Below are positions 1-9,304 of a DNA stretch of 64,000 nucleotides, piece after piece. Below the pieces are notes generated by a model. The model did no database searches, was not told the origin of the DNA, and was given only the letters and a program-made list of their open reading frames with translations. Position 1 is the stretch's first letter. Each line of letters opens with the position of its first letter. The position numbers and the translations under genes were made by a program. This DNA is from Paenibacillus_AA sp045062745. Lineage in GTDB: Bacteria > Bacillota > Bacilli > Paenibacillales > NBRC-103111. The stretch covers positions 1 to 64,000 of the forward strand of contig NZ_JBJGED010000011.1 in assembly GCF_045062745.1 (NCBI RefSeq). The letters are read 5' to 3'.

Positions 1-3000
1 GCCTTCTCCAGAATAGGGCGGCATTCCCGGGCAGGCAAGCCCCAGACCAACAGCGACGAGCCGTAAATGCTGTACGTTCGGCCCCGTACCGAGTCGTCCC
101 CGAGGTTTTCCGCGAGCTGAACGGCCGTATTCCCGAGCAGGTGGGCGGTCCGATATTGCTTGAAAATCATTCCCTGCATCAGGGCATACGAAGAGAAAGC
201 CACCGGCGCATAGTCGGTATTGCCTCGCTCTATGGAAACCCGCATGAAATGATAGATTAAGTAGGCGTACATCTTGCGGTCGCTGAGCGCCGCAGCCGTA
301 CAGGCCATGGACAGCACATCCATGGCCGCGACAAATTCCGGCTCCTCTGCCTTCGGCCTCCCGGTCAGGCTGGCCAGGGTACGCTTCAATCGCACATTAA
401 TCGCTAAAGAGCCGAACAACACACCGGCCATCCTAGGCGATGCGGACAATTGAATGCCAAAGTCCCTCAAGCCCTTCACCCCGAAGCGGGTCGCCTCCGC
501 GTACCGGTCTTGAAGGAATGCATGCATCATGCGCATCCGGTATACGCTGAGCTGATCGAGCGGACTGCTCGCACGACGGAACAGCAAGTCGAAGATCGGC
601 TCGGCTTCCGGGAAACGGCCGCATAAGGTCAAGCACTCGGCTTGCCCTGCATATAGAGCGTAGACGACGGCGGGCGAATGCGACCAATCGTCTACGCGTA
701 CGAGCTCTAAGCCCGAGCTGTAATACTGCAGGGCGGACTGAAACGCAGCCGTTTTCTTCGCCCTGCCGCCTGCCTCGGCGTTCCAACGGATCAGGGCTAT
801 TCGGTCCTCATCCTTCACGGAAGCCGGCTTCCCTAGGTTGAGATGATGAACGGCGGCAAAGAAGCTTTGATCCTCGTCGCTCCGCTTCAGCAGCAATTGG
901 CCGGCTTGCCAATGCGCCGCCTGTCGCGCCGGCTCGCTCATCCCGTCATAGGCGGCGGAGCGAATGCGATCGTGCAGAAATCCGTAGAGCGTGTCTGCCG
1001 CAGGCGGCAGCGTCGTTTCCGTATGCGCGATCGGCACGATCATCCCCTCCCGCCGTGCCGGCGAGAGCAGCTCCAGCGTCTCATCGGAACCGGCTCCTTC
1101 GACGCGGGCAAGGTCCCGGATATCGAACCGCTCCCCGAGCACGGCCGCGACCGCCATGACGCGGCGGCACGGGTCCGGAAGCTTGGCGAGGCGCTGCTCC
1201 ATGAAGGCGGCGATATCCTCCGCGAATGGAAGCTGGTCCAGCACTTGGCTGCCCCAATGCCAGATCTCCCGACTCTCGTCGAAGACGAGCCATTCCTCGT
1301 CCGCCAGCGATCTCAACAGCTGACGAATGTAGAGCGGATTGCCGGCCGTCTTCAGCCGAAGCGTCCGCCCGAGCGTCTCTGCTTCCTGCTCCGAGCAGTG
1401 CAGCGTCTCGGCCAGCAGCCGGTGAATCGCGGAAGGCGGCAGCGGTTCGAGCGGAATATGGACCGCCGCCATCCCAGACCGTTCGGCCTCGCGGATGAAT
1501 GTGAGGAGCGGGTGCTCCGCCCCGACCTCGATATCGCGGTAGCTGCCGATCAGGAGAAGCCCCTGGCTCTCGGGATCTGTGAACAGCGAGGCGAGTAAGG
1601 ATAACGAGGCCGGATCCGCCCAGTGCAGATCGTCCAGATACAGGAGGATCGGCCGGAAGTCCACTACGGTGCGGATGAACTGCCGCACGACGTGCCGGAA
1701 GCGATGCTGCAGCTCATGAGACGGATGCGCCTTGACCTGCGGCGGATCGCCGATCAACCATCGCAGCTCGGGCACGGCCTCGCAGAGCAAGCTCGAGTTG
1801 CTGCCGAGCTCCGCCAGCAAGCGGGTTTTCCACTGCGGGAGCCGGCCGTTGTCGCGTGTGTACACTAGACGCACGAGCTCGCGGAACGCGGCGATCACTG
1901 CGGCGTACGGGACCTCCTGCTGCAGCCGGTCGAAGCGGCCCTCCACTTGGAAAAAATGGTCCCCTGCCGCCTCGCGGCATACTTCGCGGACGAGCGTCGT
2001 TTTGCCGATCCCGCCCGTCCCGGTGATGAAGAGGATGCGCGAGGCGCCTAAGCGTACCCATTCCACGTGCTGCAGCATTTGGGCTTTTTCGCGCTCCCGG
2101 CCATACAAACGGTCGGGAATGCGGAACATGCGCTTGCGGTCGTGCTCGCCCAGCGGAACATCCGGAATGGATCCGGTTTTAATCCACAGCTGCAAGCAAG
2201 TCCGCAAATCCATCTTCAAGCCGTATGCGGTCTGATATCGGTCGTCGGGATTCTGGGCCAGCAGCCGCCTCACAATACGAGTGATCGGCTCAGGAGCATC
2301 GGGCCTGTACGCCCGAATCTCGGTCGGCTCCCTCGTCAGCAGCGCATGGAACCATTCGTCCTGATGCTCCGCATCGTATGGATACTCGCCCGTTAGCAGC
2401 CAGTAGAGCAAGACGCCGGCAGCGTACAGGTCGGATCGAACATCGACGATGTGTTGAAGCCACCCTGCGAGCTCCGGCGACAAGAACGCAAAGTGGCTTC
2501 GCTCCATTTTTCTAGCGTTCCACCGAGCTTCCGGCGATTGGGCCTCAATGGGTTCCGCGCAGCTCAGGTCAATCATTTGCAACGCATACGTCTCGGGATC
2601 GACGATCATCGTATCGGGCCGGACGCTCCTGTGCACGAGCTTGCGGTTGTGAATCGCCTCCAGGGCGGAAGCAATCTGATGGCCGATCGTTAAGATGCCA
2701 TGCAGCGGCATGGAAGGGCCAGACTGCAACAGGCACAGCGGGATGCCCTTAGCCTCTTGCAGCACGAGCGCAGCCGATTCGCCCACCGTCTCTATGCCCA
2801 GGCAGGACGAGATGCGGGGGTGGTTCAACTGACCCCGGATTTGATATTCCCGCAGCAATCGGGAGACGTCCTGCTGCTGATCCTCCGCCTGTCCGCCGTG
2901 CACCTTCAACAACACCGTCTGGCCGTTCTTGGCGTATAAGGCTCGGTACAGGCTGAATCGATGGAACTGGCCGACCGTCTCCACCAGTTTGTACTCTCGT

Positions 3001-3011
3001 AAATCGGACAT
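1..3011 (-). CDS. Kinase-like/AAA ATPase regulatory protein (3' end beyond window)
   Basis: An open frame of about 1003 codons runs off the window. The ATG at 3011 is preceded by AAGGAG at good spacing. Residues 1-260 read as a Ser/Thr-kinase fold (LLKV lysine, later DLYAAGVLLYWLLTGEYPY). Near residue 300 a predictive-ATPase module begins, with Walker A GTGGIGKTT and a Walker B-like ILLYLDDLHWAD, followed by a helical, TPR-like region. This order matches PknK-like kinase/AAA regulators, which often end in sensor domains. The glycine-rich loop is poor, HRD reads HRS and DFG reads DLS, so the kinase part may be inactive. It follows the lanthipeptide operon behind a terminator, which suggests but does not prove a regulatory role there. 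Confidence 0.8.
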   Translation of the reverse strand, partial: MSDLREYKLVETVGQFHRFSLYRALYAKNGQTVLLKVHGGQAEDQQQDVSRLLREYQIRGQLNHPRISSCLGIETVGESAALVLQEAKGIPLCLLQSGPSMPLHGILTIGHQIASALEAIHNRKLVHRSVRPDTMIVDPETYALQMIDLSCAEPIEAQSPEARWNARKMERSHFAFLSPELAGWLQHIVDVRSDLYAAGVLLYWLLTGEYPYDAEHQDEWFHALLTREPTEIRAYRPDAPEPITRIVRRLLAQNPDDRYQTAYGLKMDLRTCLQLWIKTGSIPDVPLGEHDRKRMFRIPDRLYGREREKAQMLQHVEWVRLGASRILFITGTGGIGKTTLVREVCREAAGDHFFQVEGRFDRLQQEVPYAAVIAAFRELVRLVYTRDNGRLPQWKTRLLAELGSNSSLLCEAVPELRWLIGDPPQVKAHPSHELQHRFRHVVRQFIRTVVDFRPILLYLDDLHWADPASLSLLASLFTDPESQGLLLIGSYRDIEVGAEHPLLTFIREAERSGMAAVHIPLEPLPPSAIHRLLAETLHCSEQEAETLGRTLRLKTAGNPLYIRQLLRSLADEEWLVFDESREIWHWGSQVLDQLPFAEDIAAFMEQRLAKLPDPCRRVMAVAAVLGERFDIRDLARVEGAGSDETLELLSPARREGMIVPIAHTETTLPPAADTLYGFLHDRIRSAAYDGMSEPARQAAHWQAGQLLLKRSDEDQSFFAAVHHLNLGKPASVKDEDRIALIRWNAEAGGRAKKTAAFQSALQYYSSGLELVRVDDWSHSPAVVYALYAGQAECLTLCGRFPEAEPIFDLLFRRASSPLDQLSVYRMRMMHAFLQDRYAEATRFGVKGLRDFGIQLSASPRMAGVLFGSLAINVRLKRTLASLTGRPKAEEPEFVAAMDVLSMACTAAALSDRKMYAYLIYHFMRVSIERGNTDYAPVAFSSYALMQGMIFKQYRTAHLLGNTAVQLAENLGDDSVRGRTYSIYGSSLLVWGLPARECRPILEK

Positions 3012-3155
3012 GCTTTCACTCCTTCAAGCAGATCGAGGTCCAACCATACGCGATCTAATCCTTTCTCATTCTGCAAGAGAGAATGTAAATCCTTGTCGAC
3101 AATCCAATATAGACCTAATTGCCCATTCGCTAGGCGATTAGTCCCAATAGGATGC

Positions 3156-3194
3156 AAAAACCCGACTGCTGTTGCATGAACAGCGAATCGGGTT
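3156..3194 (-). terminator. Terminator after lanM
   Basis: On the minus strand AACCCGA pairs with TCGGGTT, with an inner CTGTT/AACAG pairing, followed by a run of five T. It lies 4 bp past the lanM stop and separates the lanthipeptide operon from the kinase-like/AAA gene. Confidence 0.85.
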
Positions 3195-3197
3195 CAC

Positions 3198-6100
3198 TCA
3201 TTTCAATAGGCTGGGCAACTGGGACGGCTCGATGCATCGAAGCAGCTCATAGCCGATTCCGGACGTTCCGTGGAACAAGGCCGGATTGAACACAACGCCG
3301 CCTTCACTGCCGCTGAAGCGGTAATGGCCTTCTTTCGTTTGGCGTTCGAGCATCTGGCAGGCCTTCGTCCGCGCCGTCTCGAGAAGATCCGGACGTTCCA
3401 ACACGCTCGCCGCTTCCAGCAGGAAGTCGAGGCGCCCGGCATTGCCGCAGCAGAGCGTATCGCCGGAGTCGGCCGGGAAGTTCGCTGCGTACGCGACCGC
3501 GTGGTCCAGATCGGTCCGCCAGACGGACGCGTCGCGCTCCCGGACATAGGGCAAGCTGGACAGGCGGGCCAGCCCTATACCAGGAGCGCCGCTGCACCAG
3601 CCGGTCATGAAGACGCTCCGTCCCGGCTGCTCTCCCCTTCCGTTCAGCCGAAGGTCGGGCCAGTTGCGGTGCTGCGCGTCGAACAAGGCGTTCTCATAAT
3701 CGACCGCCTCCATCGCCGCTTCGTAATACCGATCGTCGCCCGACACGGCCGCGAGACGCAACAGCGCGGCGGCAAAGCCCGCCATCCCATGCGCGGCTCC
3801 GGTGAGCGGCGCGTAGCCCAGGCCGCTGTCCCATACGCGGTGGCGGGTCGAGGTTTGTTGGCGTTTGGCCAGCAGATGCTGTCCGCAGTGTACGGCCAGC
3901 TCCAGTAGCCGATCGTCCGGTCGTATCCGGTGCAGGTTGACTAATTCGGAGATCATCCCCGCCGAGCCGCCGAACACGTCGAGCTGCCGGTCGGTGTCGA
4001 TTTGCTCGGAAGTGATGTGGCGGATGAGATGGCCTGCATCGTCCATTAGGGATTCTTCCCCCAGATTCCGGGAAATCGCGCTCAAGCCTCGAACCATCCC
4101 GGCCACGCCATTGCCCAAACCAAGCGTGAGGCGGTGGATGGGCATCGGCCTCCAGGCATCATACAGGTTGGCCCGTATTGGCGCGAGCGCCGCCAGCGTC
4201 CGGTGCTTGATCCTCTCATCTCCGGTCAGCCGGTAAAGCGCCGAGAGGAATACGCCTAGCCCGATGAGGCCGTCATAGAAAGAGATGTTGATGGAGCCGA
4301 GCATCATTCGGTTCGTTGACCCGTCGAATTGCAGAACGATCCAAGTGAAGTCGTCGTCCGTCGTCTGAATCCTCCGATCCATGATTTCTTCATATAGCCG
4401 ATACGCTTCCCGGAGGAACCGATCATTCAGGAGCTCCCCATCCTCAGGCCCCGCGGACTCTCGCAAATCTGCAGCGAGGACTGCGTCACTCGGACTAGGA
4501 CGAGCCAAACCCTTGGCTGCCGCGGCCTCTCCATGCGCCGGCTCCCGGTGCATGGAGAGCGATACATGAATGTAGTCGGTCTGCACCTTGCGCTCACGGA
4601 CGTCCATCTGCCCGAGAATCGCCTGGCACCGCTCCAAGGCGGTTTCCATGAAAAAGCTGCGGTGCAGCTGGGCCGTGCGGTCGCGCAGCGTTCGTTCCCC
4701 GGCATACCCGTAATAAATGGGGATGTCTCCCTCCTCCAAGGCGTTCCTTTCCGAGACGAACACGTTCCATAGGTCGCCGTAATCGTCGCCTCCGTCATGC
4801 AAGAAATAGGCGGCGGCCATCCGTTCGATCTCAATCGAATATGCCCGTCCGTCTCGTAGATAATTCGGATGCAGCACACGGTCCAGCACGTCGCCGTATA
4901 CTTGCGAGTTGCGCGTGATCGTCCGCAGCAGGCACCGCTCGAACAGCCGCAGCGGCGAGGAGACGCCGGTCAGCAGCTCGCGCCGCGCCGCGAGGAAATC
5001 GAACGTACGCTCGAAGCCGCGGAGCAGGGCATGGCGGTAATCGTTCACGTTCAGCGGCTGACCGCCCAAATGCGGGATATTGCTCGCGCCTTTCTCCAGC
5101 CCGGTCAGCCCGCTGAAATCAACCGCATTGCCGCGGGCATCCGATTTCCACACCGGGAGCATGCCGGTGCGGAGCACGGAATCGACGAGGAAGTTATGCG
5201 CGACCTGCTGAGAGCTCATCCCGCTCGTCCCGAGGACGAAGGGCTTCACCCGGTGGAGGAGCAGCGTCTCCGTGTCGATGAGGACCGGATGCGTGCCATG
5301 GGCGATAAGATTCTCCATATGAAAATCTTCGCCGCCCAGCATATAAACCAACGCCAGCAGGGTGCCCGCCCGCTCGTAGAACAGCTCGGCCTCCCGCTCG
5401 TCCAGAACCGGCAGCGGCTCGATGAATTCGGTCCAGCTGTGATTCGAACGGTCGAGCGCATCAGGGACGCGAAATACAGGAAGTCCCTCCTCCTCGAGCC
5501 AAGCCACCCACCGCCTCCATGCTTCGTCGATTCCCGCTCCGCGCGGCTTGAGGACGATCTTGACTCCGGCTTCGAACGTGGCGATCAGAACCGATTGTCC
5601 GCCGTTGTGCGGGTCCGAGAGCTGCCCGGTTACGCTCACGATACGTCCGAGCGGTCTCCCGCCTGCAGCTCCGAACGTTCTTTCCAGATCCGGACGGTCT
5701 TCCTCCAGCCAACCGGCGAATTGCGCCATGTTGCGGACCCAGCCCGCGATCGTCATCATCATCCGTCTCGCCATCACCGGATACTGCTGCAGCAGCGCCT
5801 TCCAGCCTCCGCCAAGCAGCTCCTCATGGTAACGCTTCGCATGCCGCGTCAGCTCGTCCTTAGACATCGCCTTGCCCAGGATGGCGTGCAGGGGGTCACG
5901 ATGGCTGGCGTATGCACGCAGCTCCGCCGCATGCACTTTATGACAAACACGCTGCAGCGACCGCGACAACAGTTCGATCATGTCATTCCGTGCATCGGCC
6001 TCGAACATCGCCAGTCTCCCGGCGCCAGAATGGCTGCGGAGCCGGCGCTCCGCGTAGCTCAGGAACGGAAGCAGCGTGTCGTGAACTCCGCCGCTTGTAT

Positions 6101-6428
6101 CGGGAGATGCTGGCGCCTCCCCGGAAGAAGCGAAAACTTCGTTCAGTTCTGTCACCCAATCCGGCAACGCCTCATCCATCGGAGCCTTCTCTGCGGTCAA
6201 GATCGTTCGGGCCTCGCGGAGGGTGAGCCCGTCCAAGGACAGCCGTCGCAGGAAAGCCCGTTCTCCGCCGTGGCCTCCCGCGTTCCGCCTCCACGTCTCC
6301 AACCATTCAGGGACTGCGCCCCTCTCCTCGTCAGCCGAATCATCGCCCGAGGCCCAAGCTATACGTTCTCGCAGGAAAGCGGCTCCGAATGCAAGCCGCT
6401 TCTGTTCTTCCCTCGTCCAGGTTATCAT
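3198..6428 (-). CDS. lanM: Type 2 lanthipeptide synthetase LanM, CCG zinc type
   Basis: 1076 aa, the usual LanM size. LanM enzymes dehydrate Ser/Thr of a precursor and then add Cys to form (methyl)lanthionine rings. The N-terminal two thirds is the kinase-like dehydratase: VLKPRG near residue 294, GGEDFHMENL around 365-374 and LIDTETLL near 383. The C-terminal cyclase starts around residue 690 and has GAAHGMAG, WCSG (C945), LCCG (C993, C994) and FHGTSGIG (H1053). The zinc site is therefore Cys-Cys-Cys rather than Cys-Cys-His, as in substrate-tolerant ProcM-like enzymes. The ATG lies 6 bp after the precursor stop with a weak ribosome site, so coupled translation with the precursor is likely. 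Confidence 0.97.
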   Translation of the reverse strand: MITWTREEQKRLAFGAAFLRERIAWASGDDSADEERGAVPEWLETWRRNAGGHGGERAFLRRLSLDGLTLREARTILTAEKAPMDEALPDWVTELNEVFASSGEAPASPDTSGGVHDTLLPFLSYAERRLRSHSGAGRLAMFEADARNDMIELLSRSLQRVCHKVHAAELRAYASHRDPLHAILGKAMSKDELTRHAKRYHEELLGGGWKALLQQYPVMARRMMMTIAGWVRNMAQFAGWLEEDRPDLERTFGAAGGRPLGRIVSVTGQLSDPHNGGQSVLIATFEAGVKIVLKPRGAGIDEAWRRWVAWLEEEGLPVFRVPDALDRSNHSWTEFIEPLPVLDEREAELFYERAGTLLALVYMLGGEDFHMENLIAHGTHPVLIDTETLLLHRVKPFVLGTSGMSSQQVAHNFLVDSVLRTGMLPVWKSDARGNAVDFSGLTGLEKGASNIPHLGGQPLNVNDYRHALLRGFERTFDFLAARRELLTGVSSPLRLFERCLLRTITRNSQVYGDVLDRVLHPNYLRDGRAYSIEIERMAAAYFLHDGGDDYGDLWNVFVSERNALEEGDIPIYYGYAGERTLRDRTAQLHRSFFMETALERCQAILGQMDVRERKVQTDYIHVSLSMHREPAHGEAAAAKGLARPSPSDAVLAADLRESAGPEDGELLNDRFLREAYRLYEEIMDRRIQTTDDDFTWIVLQFDGSTNRMMLGSINISFYDGLIGLGVFLSALYRLTGDERIKHRTLAALAPIRANLYDAWRPMPIHRLTLGLGNGVAGMVRGLSAISRNLGEESLMDDAGHLIRHITSEQIDTDRQLDVFGGSAGMISELVNLHRIRPDDRLLELAVHCGQHLLAKRQQTSTRHRVWDSGLGYAPLTGAAHGMAGFAAALLRLAAVSGDDRYYEAAMEAVDYENALFDAQHRNWPDLRLNGRGEQPGRSVFMTGWCSGAPGIGLARLSSLPYVRERDASVWRTDLDHAVAYAANFPADSGDTLCCGNAGRLDFLLEAASVLERPDLLETARTKACQMLERQTKEGHYRFSGSEGGVVFNPALFHGTSGIGYELLRCIEPSQLPSLLK

Positions 6429-6434
6429 CCCGGC

Positions 6435-6755
6435 TTAAAACCAGCTCTCGGTGAATTTGCCCGTACACATGCAGTAGCTGCCCTTTGTCGTCATGCAATA
6501 CGGACAGCCTCCGCCGGCTACGGCTTCCAGCTGCTCGTCGCTCAGCTCGCCCTCCTCCACCGTGGAGATCGAGATTTGTTGCAGCTCGTCTCTCATTTCC
6601 TCCTCGGTGAACTCATACCCATGCTCGGCGCCCAGATTCACCGCCTGACTCAGAAGATCCCCGCCTGCCATCTGCTGCAGCGATTTCAGCTGCTCCTGCA
6701 ATTCGTTGATTTCCTTCACTTTGGCAAAAAACAAACGTACGTTTTCCTGAGACAT
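6435..6755 (-). CDS. Nif11-leader lanthipeptide precursor
   Basis: 106 aa. The N-terminus (SQENVRLFFAKVKEINELQ) and the later GAEHGYEFTEEEMRDEL are typical of the Nif11-type leader family. The leader ends in ELSDEQLEAVAGGG, a double-glycine site for a C39 peptidase. The core is about 23 residues (84-106), beginning CPYCMTTKGSYCMC, with four Cys and six Ser/Thr, so up to four thioether rings could form. The ribosome site GGGAGGAC lies 7-8 bp upstream. It sits directly before lanM; the C39 exporter is encoded upstream in the same direction. The final ring pattern cannot be read from sequence. Confidence 0.95.
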   Translation of the reverse strand: MSQENVRLFFAKVKEINELQEQLKSLQQMAGGDLLSQAVNLGAEHGYEFTEEEMRDELQQISISTVEEGELSDEQLEAVAGGGCPYCMTTKGSYCMCTGKFTESWF

Positions 6756-6858
6756 TGGAATAGTCCTCCCTATAATTCTTTATATCATCCGCCCTCGCGT
6801 GCACTCGAGTTTGGAGTGATACCGCTAGTCAGACAGGCATTTTGGTTATCTCGTCTTG

Positions 6859-8019
6859 TTACTCCTGGATCGTTCGATAGACGCCCTTCTGAAGCTCCTT
6901 GATGACGACCAGATCGGCGCTATCGTCTCCGTTGTCAGAGAAGCTGTGCTTGCCGACGGCGCCTTCCCACTGCACCGCACGAAGCGCCTCGGCGACCCGG
7001 GCCGGAGCAGCGGATCGAGCTTGCGTCATCGCTTGCGCGAGCAGGCGGACGGCATCGTAGCCCAGCGCCGCGTATTGCGACGGCTCGGACCGATAGCGAA
7101 CCCGGTACGCGTCGACGAATCGTTTCGCGGCAGCCCGCGAGCTCTCTGCCGAGAAGTAGGAGCCGGCCAGAATGCCTTCTCCCGCTAGTCCCGTCATCTT
7201 GCGGAATTCGACCGAATCGACGGCGTTGCCGCCGAATAGCGGGACGTCCGCCTTCGCTTCGCGCAAGTCCAGAACCGTCTGGGCCGCGGTGAGATTGGAC
7301 TGGGCCAGGAAGATGCCGTCATAGGCCAGCTGCTCCCACTTGTATTTCAGCTCCCGCAGTTTAGCCGGATCGCTGTAATCGCCGACCCGGTCGACGATGG
7401 CGATGCCCCGATCCTGGGCGAACTTTTCGAACGATTTGGCCAGTCCTTTGCCATAGGCATTGTCGTCATACAGGATGACCATTCTGCGGTTATTATGCTG
7501 GTACGCGTATTGGGCCAGCTCTTGCGCAAGCGCGATATCGCTCGAGATGCTGCGGAAGATGAGCCGGCTGCCGCTGCGGCCCGTCAGCTCAGGCGCGGTC
7601 GAGGCTGGGGACATCATAAGCAACCCGGCCCGTTCGTAGATGGAGGAAGCCGGGACCGAGATGTACGAGTTCCGGTGCCCGATCACCGCCGCTACCCGCG
7701 GATTCTCGGCGAGCTGCTGGGCGATTCGTAGACCGTCGGTGACCGAGGAATGATCGTCGTATTTGTCGATCCGCAGCGTCCTGCCCAGAACGCCGCCTTC
7801 CGCGTTTATTTCCTCGACGGCCAAGTCCAGCCCCTCCGAGAACAGATCGTTGTTTCGCTCGAACGGCCATACGGCGGCGATCAGCACTTCATGCTTATCC
7901 GCATTCGAGGCGGCAGCCCGCCGGTCGGCGTCGGAGATTGCCCCGCAGCCGGACAGGCCGAGCGAGAGCAACACGATCAACAGCCATCCCCCATGCCGCT
8001 TGCGGAATCGATTGCGCAT
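6859..8019 (-). CDS. LivK-like type 1 periplasmic binding lipoprotein
   Basis: 386 aa. A signal peptide ends in the lipobox LSGC at about residue 25, so it is predicted to be membrane-anchored outside the cell. The body looks like a branched-chain amino-acid/amide binding protein (LAVEEINAEGGVLGRTLRIDKYDD, VAAVIGHRNSYISVPASSIYERAG). No ABC permease or ATPase for it is nearby. It lies 21 bp after the symporter gene and just before the lanthipeptide precursor, inside the export operon. A sensing or uptake role linked to the peptide is inference; the ligand is unknown. Confidence 0.85.
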   Translation of the reverse strand: MRNRFRKRHGGWLLIVLLSLGLSGCGAISDADRRAAASNADKHEVLIAAVWPFERNNDLFSEGLDLAVEEINAEGGVLGRTLRIDKYDDHSSVTDGLRIAQQLAENPRVAAVIGHRNSYISVPASSIYERAGLLMMSPASTAPELTGRSGSRLIFRSISSDIALAQELAQYAYQHNNRRMVILYDDNAYGKGLAKSFEKFAQDRGIAIVDRVGDYSDPAKLRELKYKWEQLAYDGIFLAQSNLTAAQTVLDLREAKADVPLFGGNAVDSVEFRKMTGLAGEGILAGSYFSAESSRAAAKRFVDAYRVRYRSEPSQYAALGYDAVRLLAQAMTQARSAAPARVAEALRAVQWEGAVGKHSFSDNGDDSADLVVIKELQKGVYRTIQE

Positions 8020-8040
8020 AGTAATCCCTCTCTTTTCCCA

Positions 8041-9303
8041 TTACGAGCTAAGTTGAGCGGTCTTGACAGGCTGGGCTCTGCCTTCGATCAGCATAGTCGA
8101 TAAGCCGGCCAGCAGCACGTTCAGGAGCGTCAGAATCGGATCGATTATTGTGATCACCGACAGGAGCAGCACGACCGCCGTCTGGGAGGGAAGGCCGAGC
8201 GGGTCCAATATCAGGGAGATCATCGACAGGGAGACCAGGATTGGCGCGCCAGCTCCGGCGATGGCCGCTACGATAGAGCCGATCAGGACGAGGAGCAGTC
8301 CCTGAACCCCGAGCTCTACGCCGTACAGCTCCGACACGAAGATCGTTCCGATGGAGAATACGATTACCAGGCTGTAGCGGCAAATCACGATGCTGAGCGG
8401 GACGACCAGATTGATCACTTCTTCGTTCAGCCGGAATTTGGTACGCAGCGTCTCCAGCACCGAAGGGATGGCCATCATGCTGTTCCTCGTGCCGAAGGCT
8501 AGGAGGAGCGGCTCCTTCATCTGCCGGATCGGCGTGAATACCCCGGTGCCGCGCATCGCGGCGGTGAGCACGCTCCCCAGCGCCATCAGCAGCAGACAGG
8601 CGGCGTGTACGAGGGCGATGAACGTCGCCATCGAGTAGATGAGATCCTTTCCCATCCCCGCCACCTCATGGGCGATCATACATAGCAGTCCGAACGGCAA
8701 GCCGTACAAGGACCAGGCCATCATCTTCTCGAACGCTTTGTAGGTCATCTCGACGACGCTGATCACATCGTACCTTCGCTCGCTGGACAGCTTGCCGACT
8801 GCAGCGCCGAAGATGATGGCGACGAACAAGATCTGCAGATTGTCTCCGCCCTGAAGCGACTGAAAAATATTGTTCGGGATGAGCAGATAGAAGAAACTCC
8901 AAAAGTCAAACGACTTCCCGCTCACTTCCGGCGATTCGCCGGATTCCTGCTCCAGGATCGTCTGCCCCAGCACTTCCCGCGACGAATGGTCGACCGAAGC
9001 CCCAGGCTGGCCGATCAGTCCGACGATCACGCCGATGACGGCCGCTGCAGCCAATCCCGCGAGGAAGACTAGCGCCATGCGACGCAGATTGACGGCTACG
9101 GAACGGGCGGCGAACAGCTTGGATAAACTCGTTATAACCGCGGTTGCCATGATGGGGATGACGAGCATTTTTAAAAACAACATGTACAAGTCCCCAATAG
9201 GTGCGATCGCTTGCGCCACGGGCTTCAGGAACAATCCGATCGCCCCGCCGATGAGGATGGACGCCAGAACAACCGACGGTTTTTTCAACCATTGCGCCTT
9301 CAC
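8041..9303 (-). CDS. Dicarboxylate/amino acid:cation symporter (DAACS/GltP family)
   Basis: 420 aa polytopic membrane protein with a GltP/DctA-like layout. It has an early LKMLVIPIMATAVITSLSKL segment, the RNSMMAIPSVLETL region and the late GAGAPILVSLSMI re-entrant segment. The family moves glutamate, aspartate, other small amino acids or C4-dicarboxylates with Na+ or H+. The GTG start follows GGAGGGGGAT and overlaps the end of the preceding solute-binding gene almost exactly, so it is co-transcribed with it. Its place between two binding lipoproteins within a lanthipeptide export operon is unusual. Confidence 0.9.
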   Translation of the reverse strand: MKAQWLKKPSVVLASILIGGAIGLFLKPVAQAIAPIGDLYMLFLKMLVIPIMATAVITSLSKLFAARSVAVNLRRMALVFLAGLAAAAVIGVIVGLIGQPGASVDHSSREVLGQTILEQESGESPEVSGKSFDFWSFFYLLIPNNIFQSLQGGDNLQILFVAIIFGAAVGKLSSERRYDVISVVEMTYKAFEKMMAWSLYGLPFGLLCMIAHEVAGMGKDLIYSMATFIALVHAACLLLMALGSVLTAAMRGTGVFTPIRQMKEPLLLAFGTRNSMMAIPSVLETLRTKFRLNEEVINLVVPLSIVICRYSLVIVFSIGTIFVSELYGVELGVQGLLLVLIGSIVAAIAGAGAPILVSLSMISLILDPLGLPSQTAVVLLLSVITIIDPILTLLNVLLAGLSTMLIEGRAQPVKTAQLSS

Positions 9304-9304
9304 T

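Noticed and set aside
4869..6902. Long open frame (about 677 codons) on the plus strand opposite lanM
   Set aside because: It is antisense to a well-supported LanM and the precursor; no recognisable domains and an unusual Arg/His/Gln-rich composition typical of high-GC antisense frames.
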